Translations under genes and position numbers: made by a program | Origin: Asparagopsis taxiformis | Lineage: Eukaryota > Rhodophyta > Florideophyceae > Bonnemaisoniales > Bonnemaisoniaceae | Assembly: GCA_030407315.1 (NCBI GenBank) | Contig: JALQPE010001833.1 | Coordinates: 1-64,000, forward strand | Length of the DNA: 64,000 bases | Reading direction: 5' to 3' | Notes under the pieces: model-generated | The model's input: the letters and a program-made list of their open reading frames with translations, nothing else | Database searches by the model: none | What the model was told of the DNA's origin: nothing | In this document: piece after piece, positions 20,991-33,095 of the stretch | Numbering within the stretch: the stretch's first letter is position 1 | Layout of the letters: every line of letters starts with the position of its first letter

Positions 20991-21107
20991 ATGTGTCCGA
21001 AAGGCAAGCAATGCTTTATACAATGCAATGCTTGCGTTAGAAGTTTTATAAAAGCGATATAAAGAGGGAATGCTAAATTCTAATAATTTCTAGTAGATTT
21101 TTTTCTG

Positions 21108-21141
21108 CCTCATATGAGGCCAGGGTTGACCTCATATGAGG
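21108..21141. promoter_or_regulatory. Right subterminal palindrome pair
   Basis: CCTCATATGAGG at 21108-21119 and 21130-21141 (22 bp start to start), mirroring the left end. Confidence 0.8.
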
Positions 21142-21150
21142 AAATTTTAA

Positions 21151-21169
21151 TGTCCGATAGACACTAGCG
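21151..21169 (-). repeat. piggyBac right terminal inverted repeat
   Basis: Exact reverse complement of 18327-18345. Confidence 0.92.
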
Positions 21170-23343
21170 ACGTCACGTAGGGCTGGCCAGGAACGGATTG
21201 ATCAAAAATTTGGCGCCAAAAATTCCAGGTGGAATTTCTGAGCCGATATTTTCAGTTTGATCAAATGGCCCGATTTTCGTGGCAAAATCGAGTCCAATTT
21301 CTGGGCGATTTTTTTGGCTCGATTTTTTTTCTGGCCCGGTTATTTCTCTGCATTCGAACCCAATTTCCGCGCGTTATTTTTGGCGGCCGACGGCGGACTT
21401 CAGCGCTGCGCTCGCGCGAGGGTGGCCAACTCGATGACGTCATTCGCTAGCGCACGCACGCTCCCTCGTGCGCACGGAAGTAGTCAGCCAATCAGATGGT
21501 GCCAGCAGCGGACGGCTTGTCACGATGAGGGGGTCGACTCGGCGGCGGCTCGACACGTTTGGCCCAATCCGGTGCAAATCCCTCGGCGGTTGAGTTTTTT
21601 TGGGATGGCCTCATTTTGCAACCCGCTGGGCCATCCCTGCATGCCTGGCGCCCGATCGTTGACCAGCCCCCTTGTTTTCGCGCGAAATGTGCACTGGCGG
21701 GTTGGTGCGCCCCTGCGACTCCAATGGCGGGTACACGACAGTTAGGCTGCGAGGCAGTCCTCAGCGTTCGGTGTGTGAGACGCTCGTTCGCGCGCGCGTC
21801 GCGTTTCGAACGACAGGGCGAAAGCGCGGAGCGGTGTACGAGAGGGCGACAGCGTTGGGCGGCGTATGCGGCGGTACGAAAGATTTGTGCGGCGAACGAT
21901 TGCGCGAAAGAGTGGCGCGGTAAATGACGGCGCGAAAGCCTTGCGTGGCGAACGTATAGTGGTAGGCCATCGGCTAGTGCGGAGCAGCTCTCGTTGACTT
22001 CTTCGGTATGGAGCACCGGTTACAACTTGGCTTCCCTTGTTAAAAGCAGGCGCTCATTGGCCTGGGTAGCCGGCCCGGGCGGGTAGTGATGCGGACGGCG
22101 TACAAGTGACGCATCAGGAGAGTCCGCTCATGCGGTCGCGGTCTCGGCGTCGATACGCGTCGGCTTGCTCGACGGTTCCGGCGTACTTCGCGGGCCCAAG
22201 GGGCTCGCAGCATGCGAAAAAATTCCGACGGTGTGTTGGTGCGCGCGGTCGACGGTCGCATAGTGTAGTACTGAGCGTGACGATTCGACGCCTGGTGTTG
22301 ATGGGATATATTCGCTTCCCGTCCCTCACCATGCCTGGTAACCATCAGCGGCGGTCTGTCGACGATCTTTGGGCTGAAGTTGACGCAAGCGTGTCGGCTT
22401 GCCGTTAGTGATTTCGCGCGTTGCGTGACCAACGGAGTAGCGTCGGTTCGCGTCTATTTCCACCCGTTGGGTTTCCACATCGCTAGGTGGCCCGCTCGCG
22501 TTGCGCGCCGCGTATGCTTCGGCCCAGATGCGGACAATCGTCGATTCTGGAAATGCTTTGCGTGCTAGCTGCGTTGCGCGCTGTAGTATACGTGGCAATT
22601 CCGAAATTGCAAATATTTACGTTTTCCGCGGAATTCGAATTTCGGCGGATACGACCGGCGACAGCAATGCACGAACATTGCTGGCGCATGCGCGCGCGCA
22701 ACCGGCACACGTGTGCAACGAACGTATTGGCAACGGCCAACGGACCAACGGGTCCCTACGTGTGACCCACAAGGTCCTTTCCCATTCGGGGACGTTACGA
22801 GCAGTGTTTACACTGTAAAGCGATGCCATCGTGGCCATATAGGTATTGGCATCGTGCCGGGAGGGAAAGGGGACAACACAACGATCGAGCAACGGCTCTA
22901 GTCTACGACTGACTTCTACGTTTTACGTTTACGTTTTGCCTAGCGAGGCTTCGTCTCCGTCGAGCTGCGTACTCCCTACCCATCGCCGCACGTAAGGCTG
23001 ATTGCGTGTAGTGCCTCCGGGCTTGGTTGAGAGCGCCTCCGGTGACGTACCACCTCGTTTGCTAACGTAATCCTCGCGTGGATTGTTGCGTCGTGACGCT
23101 CGTGTCTACTCGCTAACCACTCTACCTTCTACCGTTCTAACAATACAGTCAAACACCAGCGGGTGGACTGCTCGTTTCGTTTCGTAAGGACAGCGTGTCC
23201 ACTAGCTCGTACCAGCTACTTCGTCAACGAACTATCGTTCCACACTGGTCTCTCGACTTAGAAGTTGCTACGAGCATAACGACAACCAACGAGGTTGAGC
23301 TCTTTTACGTTAAACGAAAGCTACGTGCTACAGACGACGGTCT
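21170..23343 (+). other. Probable 5' LTR/leader of gypsy element A
   Basis: CpG-rich non-coding sequence running into the gag gene of element A. A primer-binding-site-like sequence at 23246 marks the probable end of the 5' LTR near 23244. No matching 3' LTR was seen after pol, so the LTR start is not fixed by repeat comparison. Short frames in this stretch have no features. Confidence 0.4.
23246..23263 (+). promoter_or_regulatory. Primer-binding site candidate, element A
   Basis: TGGTCTCTCGACTTAGAA follows an ...ACA end by one base. Element B has TGGTCTCTCGACCTAGAA in the same place (31094). A TGG start complementary to a tRNA CCA end and conservation between two diverged elements support this role. 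Confidence 0.65.
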
Positions 23344-25749
23344 ATGAATTACGCTGTGTCGAATTCCAGCGCGTCGCCCAGGCAACCGTTGCCAACGTCA
23401 GCGGACGCCGAAGCCGACGTGGCCTTGTCAGCAGAAGCGATCTTCGCGACTGATCGATCTATCCCGCCGGATACCGAGGCGATCGGCCAGCTACCACGTA
23501 CGGTAAGCCCGTTTGAGTCCGTGAGTATGGACCCCGCAACGCGCGGTCAGCTCAACGAAGGGAACGTGACTCCCACGGCACTATGCGTAGTGTACGAAGA
23601 CTTTCGAGGTCACATCGAAAGGGCGAGCGACGCGGCCGTCGACGAAGCCGTAAGGCAGAGACTCGGAGTCTCGGAGCGCGAAGCTCGTGCGTTACGTGAA
23701 CGCTCAGCGACCCTCGAACGGGAAAACGAAAGCTTATGAAACCGCCTATCCGCCGTGGAGGGAAGACTCGACTCGTTTGTCGTAGTATTCAACGAAATCG
23801 TCGCCGGACGTTCCGCTCCGCCGAGCGGAAGCGATCCGAATTACGAAGAAGGCTCGCGCGCCTATAACTCGCAATCCTCCCCGGCCGTTCCGGGAGGATA
23901 CCCACCAACATCCGGTCCGACGACCCCGACAACGTACGGAAGGGGGGCGACAGTGCAACGAGCCATCGCCAACCCCAACGAGACGCCACGAAGGCAATTA
24001 CGTTTTAACGATACGCCAGACCACGCGCAGTCGGCGGACGCAGCACGAGCTGCGCAATTCGATACGAGAGCTCCCCCGCCACGTGAAACGTACATTCCGT
24101 GGCTGGGTACGTTCGGCACGACGGACACGCGAGGCCACGAAAACGAACGTGCCGACGCGGTACGCTTACCAGGGAACGCCCTCGGACCCGTTTGCCACGC
24201 GTTGGCAGAGCACACGACAATGCTCGACGCATTTGCGAACGTGGTGTCGTACCGCATGTACCGACTTAACGATGTACGTGAACATCTCTACGTGAACGAG
24301 AGTCAAAGCGTACATAAGCTCAAACGTGAGCTGGAGGGACTTTTCCCTACGTTGAAACCGTTCTCCGGCCGGAATCTGATTACGTTACTCGGATTCCTCG
24401 CCCAAATACGTGATGGGTTCAGCACACTCGGAGTGTGCGAGGGAGTGGCAGTACGTGCGCTGCACTTCTTCCTCGAAGGGGACGCCCGACGGTTCTACGA
24501 TTCCCAGTGTACGACTGGCGTGATCACGACTGATCCGACGAAGAGGTTCTCGTGGCCTCACGTAATCAACGCGTTGATTAAACGGTACCTGCAAGACGAC
24601 GTGCTGCAGGAGGCCTACGAAAAGGTCACGATGATCACGCAGAGTCCTAACGAGGACGAGAATCAGTACGCTGATAGACTCGACACCGCCACGCGGGCGT
24701 GCAACTACGTGTTTACGGATCGAATCCTCGTTCACCACTACGTACGTGGTTTGCTGCACTCGACGCGGGCAGCCGTGACGGAACGACTCCGGTCACTTCC
24801 CGAACGAGAGAGGAACGACCTCACCGTTGTGAGACGATTGGCGACGGCCGAAGGAACGACCTTCCGTGCACGTACGGCAGCTGTCGCGTCAGCCGCGAAG
24901 CCGAAAGTGCGGTTTCCGGTGAAGCCTACGTTGGCTATTTCCGACCACGAGTCGAGGAAGTTCGCGGACTACGATGAGTCCGCGTGCTTACGTAATGAAC
25001 GGGCTAGCGAGCCCAGTTACCACGATGGTAACCCGAACATCCCCGCGAGGGATGATGACGACGTATCGCTCGCCGCGGCTCACGTTGCCGAGAATTTAGA
25101 GGCGATACTCTTCACGAACGGGCCGCCGCCCAACGATACGAAAACGGCAAACGAAAAGCCGGACGAGCTCGAAGCTCGATTGAACCGTCCATGCGAGGAC
25201 GTGCCGAAGCTCACGAGCGAGCAGACGCAATTGGCGCACTCCGTAATCCCGAATGATTACTGGACGCTGTCGTGTTGGTCATGCCGCGAAGATGGCCACT
25301 CGACGTTTACGTGTCCGCGTCTGACGCCAGATCAACGGATCTTTTTTGCGTACAAGTACTACCTCTTCCACGTGAAGAGCAACCCACGTCAGGCTGAGTA
25401 CTTCCGCCAACGAATGGCCAAACGTAACCAGGAACGACCTGGTGAGCGAGGGAACGTGACCCCGCGGAGGTACGGCACGCCGCCTACGATACTCCGAAAC
25501 CCCAATCGTGACGGGGGAAGGCCCTTCGACAGGCGCCGCGGCGACTTTCGTAATGACCGACGTGACCCCCGCCCGTGGGCGAACGAACGAAATGGCCAGC
25601 GTAATGGCCGCAGCGGAGTCTACGTGACGACCTCCGCTGACGAGACACCACCCGAGGTGGAAACGAGTCACGATGACGAACGAGCTTCGTGGGCTCACGA
25701 CGACGACGTGTCGAACGGCCCCGCGCCGGGAAACGACCAGGCGATGTAG
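23344..25749 (+). pseudogene. gag: Gag of gypsy element A, one in-frame stop
   Basis: One reading frame from ATG 23344 to TAG 25749, broken by TGA at 23737-23739 inside a coiled-coil segment (ATLERENES before it, NRLSAVEGRL after it). The retrotransposon Gag core (~residues 300-480; HKLKRELEGLFPTLKPFSG, ADRLDTATRACNYVF, HHYVRGLL) aligns by eye with that of element B. A CX2CX4HX4C zinc knuckle (CWSCREDGHSTFTC) lies near residue 640 and binds nucleic acid. The tail is Arg/Gly/Asn-rich. Gag would form the element's capsid-like particle. A CGA to TGA transition would explain the stop. Confidence 0.85.
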
Positions 25750-28700
25750 GTCACGAGCCACCCACATCGCCTGAACCCTTACGTGAAAGGGGGAAGACCG
25801 ACGTCGATGATTGGTCCTCCGCAGGCTCACCGACGGACGAGAGTTACGTAAAGCTCACGGCCGCGAAGGCCAACTCGAGTCACACGACACCCGACGTGGG
25901 GGAAGAAACGAAGTCCGACGCGACAACCGAACCTCACACGAAGAGGAAGCCTCGCAGACGAGCGAGACGCACTACCCGGAAGCACGACGCTTCCGAGCGC
26001 GAGAAAGCCAAGCACGCGGCTTATACGAAGCGTGTCGACGCAAAAGAAGCCATACGGGCTCATACGGTGAAGCGACGAATCGCTAGCGAAGACGTAGACC
26101 GCGCGCCGGTCAGGACCGAACCGTTGGTCCTCGACGGGCATACGTGCCTACTTGCGTCGAAGCATTATATCGTGTCCGGAACGATCGGACTAGACCTCAA
26201 CGTGATGAGGGCGATTACCATCGCGATGGGTACGTGCAGCGGCTACAACTTGATACGAACAAGTTTACTACCCTACGACTGGGTCGGCCGCTGTCTACGT
26301 GACGAAGAGCTACCGAAGCTCGGAGACGCCAACGGGCGACGTTTGCCTATCGAAGGCGCCATCCTGCTTCGTGTCAGGCTGGGGAACTCGCTGTTCCGCG
26401 TAAAATTCTTCGTAGCCAACACGCTGGCTGTTCCCGTTATAATGGGTACGTCGTTCATGTCGAAGCATGTCGATGCTATACGCTGTCGAGCGCAGACAAT
26501 CGAACTCCATCGGGGAGATACGATACCCATTATCGCGGAAGGCGATACGACGACTCCGTACGAGGAGGGGGAAGAGACGAATCCAAACGTGGAACACCCG
26601 AAGCGCCGCGAGCGTAACGCGGCCTCGAATAGGCCGAGCCGAACGTTCTCGGTTCGCCTGACGAAGTACACGCGTGTACCGGCGATGTCGCAACGGACCG
26701 TCAACGTGACGACGGATGGGACCGGACTCGTGTTCCTCGAACCGAAAGCGTCGGTGCAATTCCGGCATGGGCTGCGCATAGCCAACGGAGTGGTCGACGT
26801 AGGACCGAGAGAGACGTTCTCTATCATCGTGTCGAACTTCACGAGGAAGGACCGCGAATTGCCGAAAGGCGCAACGATTGCGTACGCGGTACGCTCCCCG
26901 TTGGGAATCGTCCCACTCAAGCGTGAGGGCGGCGAAGCCCTCGCGAAGGTTTTGAACCTACCGTTAGTCGACGCGACGACGCGGACAAATACGAACGGGT
27001 TGGGCGACGAAACGCCAGACCCGTCGGTCAACGAAAAGGGGAACGACCCCGCCACGGATTGGCAGTCGACAATCGATTTGTCGCACCTCGACGACGAGGA
27101 CTTACGAAAGCGCATCAACGAGATGCTAGCCACACATTCGTCAATGTGGACGAGCGGACGCCTCGGCGAAATCAATGCTACGGAGCATCGAATCGAACTC
27201 GAACCGGGCACGCGGCCCATACGTTCAATGCCCTATCGTCAGGGTCCGGCTCTACGTACGATAGCCGAGGAGCAGATCACGAAGATGCTCAACGAAGGGG
27301 TTATCGAACCCGCGTCCAGCGAATGGGCGCCACCAATCGTGTTGGTGCCGAAGAAGGACAGATCCTTACGTTTCTGTGTCGACTACAGGCGTGTGAACGC
27401 GAAAACGATCGCTGATTCGTACCCGCTTCCTCGTATGGAAGACTGCCTCGATTCGTTGGGCGACGCCGCCATCTTCACGACACTCGATTGTAACGCCGGT
27501 TACTGGCAAGTGCCCGTCTCCGCCGAGGACCGTGATAAGACAACGTTTACGTCTTTCATGGGAACGTATCGCTACGTGCGAATGCCATTCGGGCTACGAA
27601 ATGCCCCCGCTACGTTTCAGCGGACGTTGGACATAATCCTCTCCGGAGTACGTTGGCAATCGTGCCTTGTTTACTTAGACGACGTAATCGTCTTTTCGAA
27701 AGACCTCGAGTCTCACCTGGGTCACGTTGACCAGGTGCTTTCCCTGCTACGCGCAGCAGGAGTAACGTTAAAGCTCACGAAGTGCTCGTTCTTTCAACCA
27801 CGAGTTGACTACCTGGGGCACGTGATTACCCCAGGGAAGCTGCACGTCGCAGCACGGAACAAGGAAGCCTTTCGTACGGCTACGTTCCCGCGAGACAAGA
27901 CGCAATGTCGATCGTTTTTGGGCGCGGCCAACGTTTACCGCCGTTTCGTAAAGGCGTATGCCGAGATCGCTCGGCCACTCAACACGATGTTGAAGAAGGA
28001 CGCTTCCCCCGATTGGACGAACCCAACGGACGCGCAAACGAATGCGTTCGAAACGTTGAAGACAATACTGGTGTCGCCACCAGTATTGCACCTTCCGAAG
28101 GCGGGACGTCCGTTCATGATCGATACCGACGCGTCGGCGTATCACCTGGGAGCTACGTTGCTCCAGCAGCAGAACGAAGATAAGCCCAACGAATGGGTGC
28201 CGATTGGGTACTGGTCGAAGACCCTTAACGAAACCGAACGCGGTTACTCGGCGACCGAGCGCGAGTGCTACTCCGTCGTTTGGGCGATAACGTCGCTCCG
28301 ACCCTACGTAGAGGGTCAGCGGTTCACCGTACGTACGGACCACTAAGCCTTACGTTGGCTGATGACGTTGACGGACGCGTCCGGACGACTACTACGATGG
28401 AGGCTACGCGTTGCCGAATTCGATTTCGAAGTTACGTACAGACCTGGGCGCGTGCACCAGGTACCTGACGCTTTATCACGTGTGATATCTACGTATGATG
28501 ACGGTCGACCCGTCGACGATGACGTACCATCGTACGGGGACGCGGTCCTCGTGACGACTCGCAGTCGGCGACAACCCACACGAAATGGGCAAGGACGATC
28601 GACGTCCGTACGTAAAAAGGCGACGAATGCCGGGGGTCACGACGACCCGTCGAATGAGACTCGTGATGAACGAACATCAGCCACGACGGCTGGCCACGAT

Positions 28701-30279
28701 GGCCTCGAGTTCAACCGCGACGCGTCGCTCGATGACGTTCTTGACGAGGAACCGGATTTCCTCGACGAACAGCGCGCTGCCGAAGACGATTCGGCACGCG
28801 TGCCACCAGCTGACGTTCAGCTTCCCATTACGAGGGACGAGCTTATCGAAGCTCAACGCGAGGACGCGTTCTGTCAAACGATACTGACACGACAGTCCGA
28901 CACGCAGGACGCTGCATTCTTCGAAGGCCACGATGGCTTACTCCGACGCCGGAACCCTCACGACGAGGGACGTACACAAATCGTTGTGCCGGCTTCGTTA
29001 CGGCCGCGGCTACTGGAGTTAACGCACCACCACATCCTCGCTGGACATCCCGGACAAACGCGTATGTACTATACCCTACGGAGGACGTACTACTGGCCCG
29101 CGATGGCCGCCGACATCCACGCAACGGTACGAAACTGCGTTGGATGTGCGAAGAACCGCGTGAAGCTTCGCAAACGGACGAACCCGCTACGTTTATTTCC
29201 GGCTACGGAGCCGCTGCGACACCTATGTATCGACATACTAGGTCCGCTGACGAAGACCACGCGTGGCAACCGATTCATTCTCGTTATAACGGACCGCTTT
29301 ACGAAGCTAACCAGAGTCGTACCTCTACGAAATATCGATTCCGCCAACGTGGCGAGCGCGTTCGTCAACGCGTGGGTCTTCTCGTATGGACCCCCACGGA
29401 CGCTCATAAGCGATAACGGAAAGCAGTTCGCTGCTAAGTTTTTCCAGCGCGTCTGCAACGAAATCGGCGTGACGAACGTCTTTACGTCGACGTACCACCC
29501 CCAAACGAACGGGCAGGTGGAGCGCTACAACAGGACGATACTGGCGATGCTGCGCAATTACGTGAACGAAAACCAGAACGACTGGGATCGATACGCATCG
29601 GCGTTAACGTTTGCGTACAACACGCATGTGCATTCGAGCACGGGCACGACGCCCTTCGACTTGATTCTCACGAATCCACCGCCAACGTTGGCGCTACACA
29701 CGTCGGTAACGAACCGCGAACTACCCGATGGGGGAGGGCGAGCCACTTACGTTCGTGAGCTCGCCACAACGATGGACAACGCGTATCGAACGCTGAAGGC
29801 CGCGCAGGCACGTTATAAACGAAATTTCGACAAACGAGTCCGTGTCTCGAATCGAAACATCCGCGCGGGAGAATACGTATTCATCGACCCGACGGACGGG
29901 ACCACGAAGGGCACGAAGCTCGGCAACCACGCGTTGGGACCGTTCCGCGTACTACGTAACGACGTACGGACGTTCGTCATCCAACGAGGAGACGTAGTTG
30001 GAACGTGTCAACTCGGACCGCGTTGCGTACGCGCCAACGCCGGCGAACGCGCCCCCGCCGGAGCCATACGATGCCACCGAGGCAGACCTCGACAAGAACC
30101 GCGACGGTCCGGCGTATGTAGTAGACGACCTACTCAACCATCGCGTAAACGATGACGGCACCCTAGACTTCCTCGTGAAGTGGGTCGGGTATCGTAACCC
30201 TACGTGGGAGCCCCGCCGGAACGTATCTGAAGAGAGCGTCTCTCGATACTTCGCACGCGTGCGACGAGCAACAACGTGA
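25689..30279 (+). pseudogene. pol: Pol of gypsy element A with chromodomain, broken
   Basis: The frame is -1 relative to gag and overlaps its end. Order: Asp protease region (~residue 180) with MGTCSG where DTGSG is expected, so the catalytic Asp is missing; reverse transcriptase with FCVDYRRVN, TTLDCNAGYWQ and YLDD; RNase H with TDASAYHLG; integrase with an HHCC zinc finger (HHHILAGHPG, CVGCAKNR) and DDE residues (CIDILGP, LISDNGKQF, QTNGQVERYN). TAA at 28344-28346 interrupts RNase H in frame (a TDHxALRWL position). Near 29995 a shift to another frame is needed to reach the chromodomain (FLVKWVGYRNPTWEPRRNV), which directs integration to marked chromatin in chromoviruses. This copy is inactive. 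Confidence 0.9.
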
Positions 30280-30444
30280 AAGGCCACGACGGCCCCCGAA
30301 AACGCACACGAGCGTCGGGTTAAGCGCACGCGTGCGCGACGTTGCACGATGCAACAAAAGAAGGCGACGAGCCGCACGAACGAGAAGCGACAGCACAACG
30401 AGTGGCCGGTGTCGTACCGCCTGGCGGTCCTCGCTGATCGAGCC
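30280..30444. other. Element A tail, junction with element B
   Basis: CpG-rich sequence like element A. Composition changes near 30.44 kb to the less GC-rich LTR of element B. Element B may have inserted here, which would explain why no element A 3' LTR follows. Confidence 0.4.
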
Positions 30445-31092
30445 ATGTCGCTTCCCTATTGGGTACCCACTTACGGGATGTGCCAATCAGAAGGCACCAG
30501 CCAACTGGCGTGTTTCCTATACTTAGGACCAGCTAAGGCTGACAAACAACCCCACCCGGGCCTATCGGCCCCGGCCAAGACCCCACAAGGGGCAAATTTT
30601 AACTTAGGCTGATCAGCCATACATTACAATGTAAGCCTATTGGCAATGACCTCGCGGGTAGGCGAGCGCCAGTAATTGGGTTCTGATTGGTCACTAACTG
30701 GATATTTATTCCTAACCACTAACCCTAGCTTACAGTAGACTTAGTATAAAACTGCCACTGGAATAGCCAGTAGACACGGTTTCTAGAGTAACGTAAACTC
30801 AAGTGGAATTACGACCCACAGGAACAGTGTTCGCATACCTATTGTTCAACCCCTCTCCGGGAAAACCTTAGGGTTAGCCAACAGCTCGACGGATTACGTC
30901 ATCTTGCTCCATTAATACGCATCTCGCGTGAGCGCTATAATCGCACAACCCCCTCCGGGTAGCGATCCCTTCTCTCTCACGAGACTACCCGCCGGGTACC
31001 TATAAGGTTCATCTGCTCTACCGCTTCCTCTACCGAGGCTCGGGACACCTATCGGGTGGTTTGCCGCTCTAGCGGATTTTCTACCTGCTACA
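30445..31092 (+). repeat. Probable 5' LTR of gypsy element B
   Basis: Right border set by ...CTACA just before the primer-binding-site-like sequence at 31094; left border is a composition estimate. It contains a TATA box (TATAAAA, 30745-30751) suitable for the retroelement promoter. No second copy was found downstream in the window, so LTR status rests on position and promoter. Confidence 0.5.
30745..30751 (+). promoter_or_regulatory. TATA box in element B LTR
   Basis: TATAAAA about 425 bp upstream of the gag ATG at 31170 and 340 bp before the primer-binding site. Confidence 0.6.
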
Positions 31093-31093
31093 T

Positions 31094-31111
31094 TGGTCTC
31101 TCGACCTAGAA
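31094..31111 (+). promoter_or_regulatory. Primer-binding site candidate, element B
   Basis: TGGTCTCTCGACCTAGAA, differing from the element A site by one base. Confidence 0.65.
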
Positions 31112-31169
31112 CCTTGTACCCTCGGGTAAGTCTCTTTGAGAGAAATCTTCCTTCACAATCATCTTCACG

Positions 31170-33095
31170 ATGCCTCGTTACCCTACAGCGGGACCCTCTA
31201 GTGAGGACATAGCGCCTGCCAGCGACTTATCCGATTCGGATCTGATCGCCGAAGAAGGGGTGGTGATTAACACCCTGCAAGACCGAGCCGACCGAATCTT
31301 CAACGAACGGTTGGAAGAGTTCAAGGCTGAATTCAGCACCGTCGTCGAGAAGACTGTTCAAGACCGCAGGGCGGAAATCGTAGACGCTACGGTCGAAACC
31401 GTCATGGAACTGGTCGAGCCAAAGCTGATGGCCGCCAGCCGAGAAGCCACCCAAGATCGGGACGCCGAGTTCCTAGTGGAAACCTGGAATCAGGTCAAAG
31501 CCGAATTCGCTAAGCGCGTGTCCCTTTTGGAAACTCGTCTGGAGGAGCTTTCGATTCACGGCATTAGTGCCAGTCCATTAGGACAACAGGAGTTTCCTGC
31601 TCGCCGCAGCCTACCGGCTGACTTCCCTGACCCTACATCCGGTAGGGAGGAAGAAGAAGATCCCCGATTGGATCAAGTCGCGGAAGCAACCCGACACCTG
31701 TCGGACCGTGTCGACGCCCTCGCCGAATCACTATCCCAAACAGGGAATATCTCTCGCACGAGACAGCACACTCGTGCCACCGGATCTATACCGGAAAATC
31801 CCTCGTGGGATGATGAAGAAGGACCTCTTGAGGAAGGCTTAGTGCCCTTGAAGGCCCGCGAACCCGCGTTCGACCTAGTGGTCTCCTATCGGTACTACCG
31901 ACTCAAGAACAAGTCCCTAACGACTGATACCCCAACGGGTAAATCAAGAAGCTTGTATAAGCTAACGGAGAAGATCCGTAATTTCAACGCGTCATTCATG
32001 CCGTTCGACGGTACGGAACCCATCGATATCCTCCGGTTCCTCGCGGAATTTCAAGATGCATGTGATTCATGCGGAGTCTCGGAGGGAGAAGCTACCAAGT
32101 TACTCAAGTATTTCCTGGAAGGAGAACCTCAACGGTTTATCGCCGCTGAGGCGCGAAAGCGCAAGCTTCTCAACCACCTGCACCAGCAGATCACTTGGAC
32201 TCAAGCCGTTAACGCCCTTCTGGCTCGCTACGCGACGGACAATGTCCTAGCGGACGCATATGACGCAGTAACGCGTATACGGCAGGGGCCGGATGAAGAT
32301 GAAGCTGCATACGCAGACAGACTGCAGGACGCTGCTCTCCTGTGTGCGAATGTCTTCTCGGAAAGAGACTTGGTCAACTACTACCTCAAGGGCCTACGCC
32401 CAGAGGTTAAACACACCGTCAAGGTGACTATAGGCCGCAGTGGCGGAGAAGATTTTCTTGCTGTCCGTAACCTTGCTAAAGGACTCGGGGACTCTTTACG
32501 AGCATCGCTACCCGCGAAACCTAAGGCTTACCCTACTCGGGAAGTCGCGGACCGTAAACGCAAAGCGTTGCTTGCTACCGTACCCGGAGAACCGGCTGTG
32601 ATACCGCGGACCCCGCCGCCGACCTTACCTTCCCCTACCGGGAACCCAATGGGCGCGCCAATGCAGGCCCCTACCCTAACGGGAGAACATCTTAAACTCG
32701 CTGAGAGTATGATCCCCGAAGGGGCTGTTACTTGGAGATGCTCTGGCTGTCGCCAACCGGGGCACGTGTTATACACTTGTCCTTATTTACCGCCCTCTGT
32801 GGGACCTTACTTCGCCTTTGCGAACTACGCTTACCAGCAAGAACCGGAGCAGGTTATGCGCCGCCAACAGCGCCAGTCCAATCGGTTCAACCGAAAAAGG
32901 GATTACCCTAAAGCCGTGCTCCAACGGTCAAACCCTCCAACACGCATGGTTGCGTTCGCCGATGACGAAAATCATCCCAAATTGGGCCCTCTGAGGCGAG
33001 ACGTTTTAGAACGTAACGGATCTTCCGTAACGGCTCAAGACGTTGCCGACGCCTTGGAAACCTCCGACGACTCCGACACGTCGTCGGAAAACTAA
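31170..33095 (+). CDS. gag: Gag of gypsy element B
   Basis: An uninterrupted 641-codon frame. An acidic, helical N-terminus (~20-130) with coiled-coil character precedes the Gag core (~240-420: LYKLTEKIRNFNASFMPFDG, ILRFLAEFQDACDSCGVS, YADRLQDAALLCANVFS) homologous to element A. A CX2CX4HX4C zinc knuckle (CSGCRQPGHVLYTC) sits near residue 525, followed by a basic tail. The stop TAA overlaps the ATG of pol as TAATG (33093-33097), an arrangement suited to termination-reinitiation. Encodes the particle protein of the retroelement. No breaks seen. Confidence 0.92.
   Translation: MPRYPTAGPSSEDIAPASDLSDSDLIAEEGVVINTLQDRADRIFNERLEEFKAEFSTVVEKTVQDRRAEIVDATVETVMELVEPKLMAASREATQDRDAEFLVETWNQVKAEFAKRVSLLETRLEELSIHGISASPLGQQEFPARRSLPADFPDPTSGREEEEDPRLDQVAEATRHLSDRVDALAESLSQTGNISRTRQHTRATGSIPENPSWDDEEGPLEEGLVPLKAREPAFDLVVSYRYYRLKNKSLTTDTPTGKSRSLYKLTEKIRNFNASFMPFDGTEPIDILRFLAEFQDACDSCGVSEGEATKLLKYFLEGEPQRFIAAEARKRKLLNHLHQQITWTQAVNALLARYATDNVLADAYDAVTRIRQGPDEDEAAYADRLQDAALLCANVFSERDLVNYYLKGLRPEVKHTVKVTIGRSGGEDFLAVRNLAKGLGDSLRASLPAKPKAYPTREVADRKRKALLATVPGEPAVIPRTPPPTLPSPTGNPMGAPMQAPTLTGEHLKLAESMIPEGAVTWRCSGCRQPGHVLYTCPYLPPSVGPYFAFANYAYQQEPEQVMRRQQRQSNRFNRKRDYPKAVLQRSNPPTRMVAFADDENHPKLGPLRRDVLERNGSSVTAQDVADALETSDDSDTSSEN

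Larger units (their letters stand above)
18327..21169 (+). mobile_element. piggyBac-type transposon, apparently intact
   Basis: A 2,843-bp element with perfect 19-bp terminal inverted repeats (CGCTAGTGTCTATCGGACA at 18327-18345 and its complement at 21151-21169), each followed inward by two 12-bp palindromes, enclosing one full-length transposase gene. TTAA, the usual piggyBac target duplication, is not present at the borders. CTAG is found at both outer edges (18329-18332, 21164-21167) and could be a palindromic 4-bp duplication, in which case the repeat proper begins TGTCTATCGGACA. The perfect repeats and open gene suggest recent insertion into GC-rich retroelement DNA. Confidence 0.88.
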
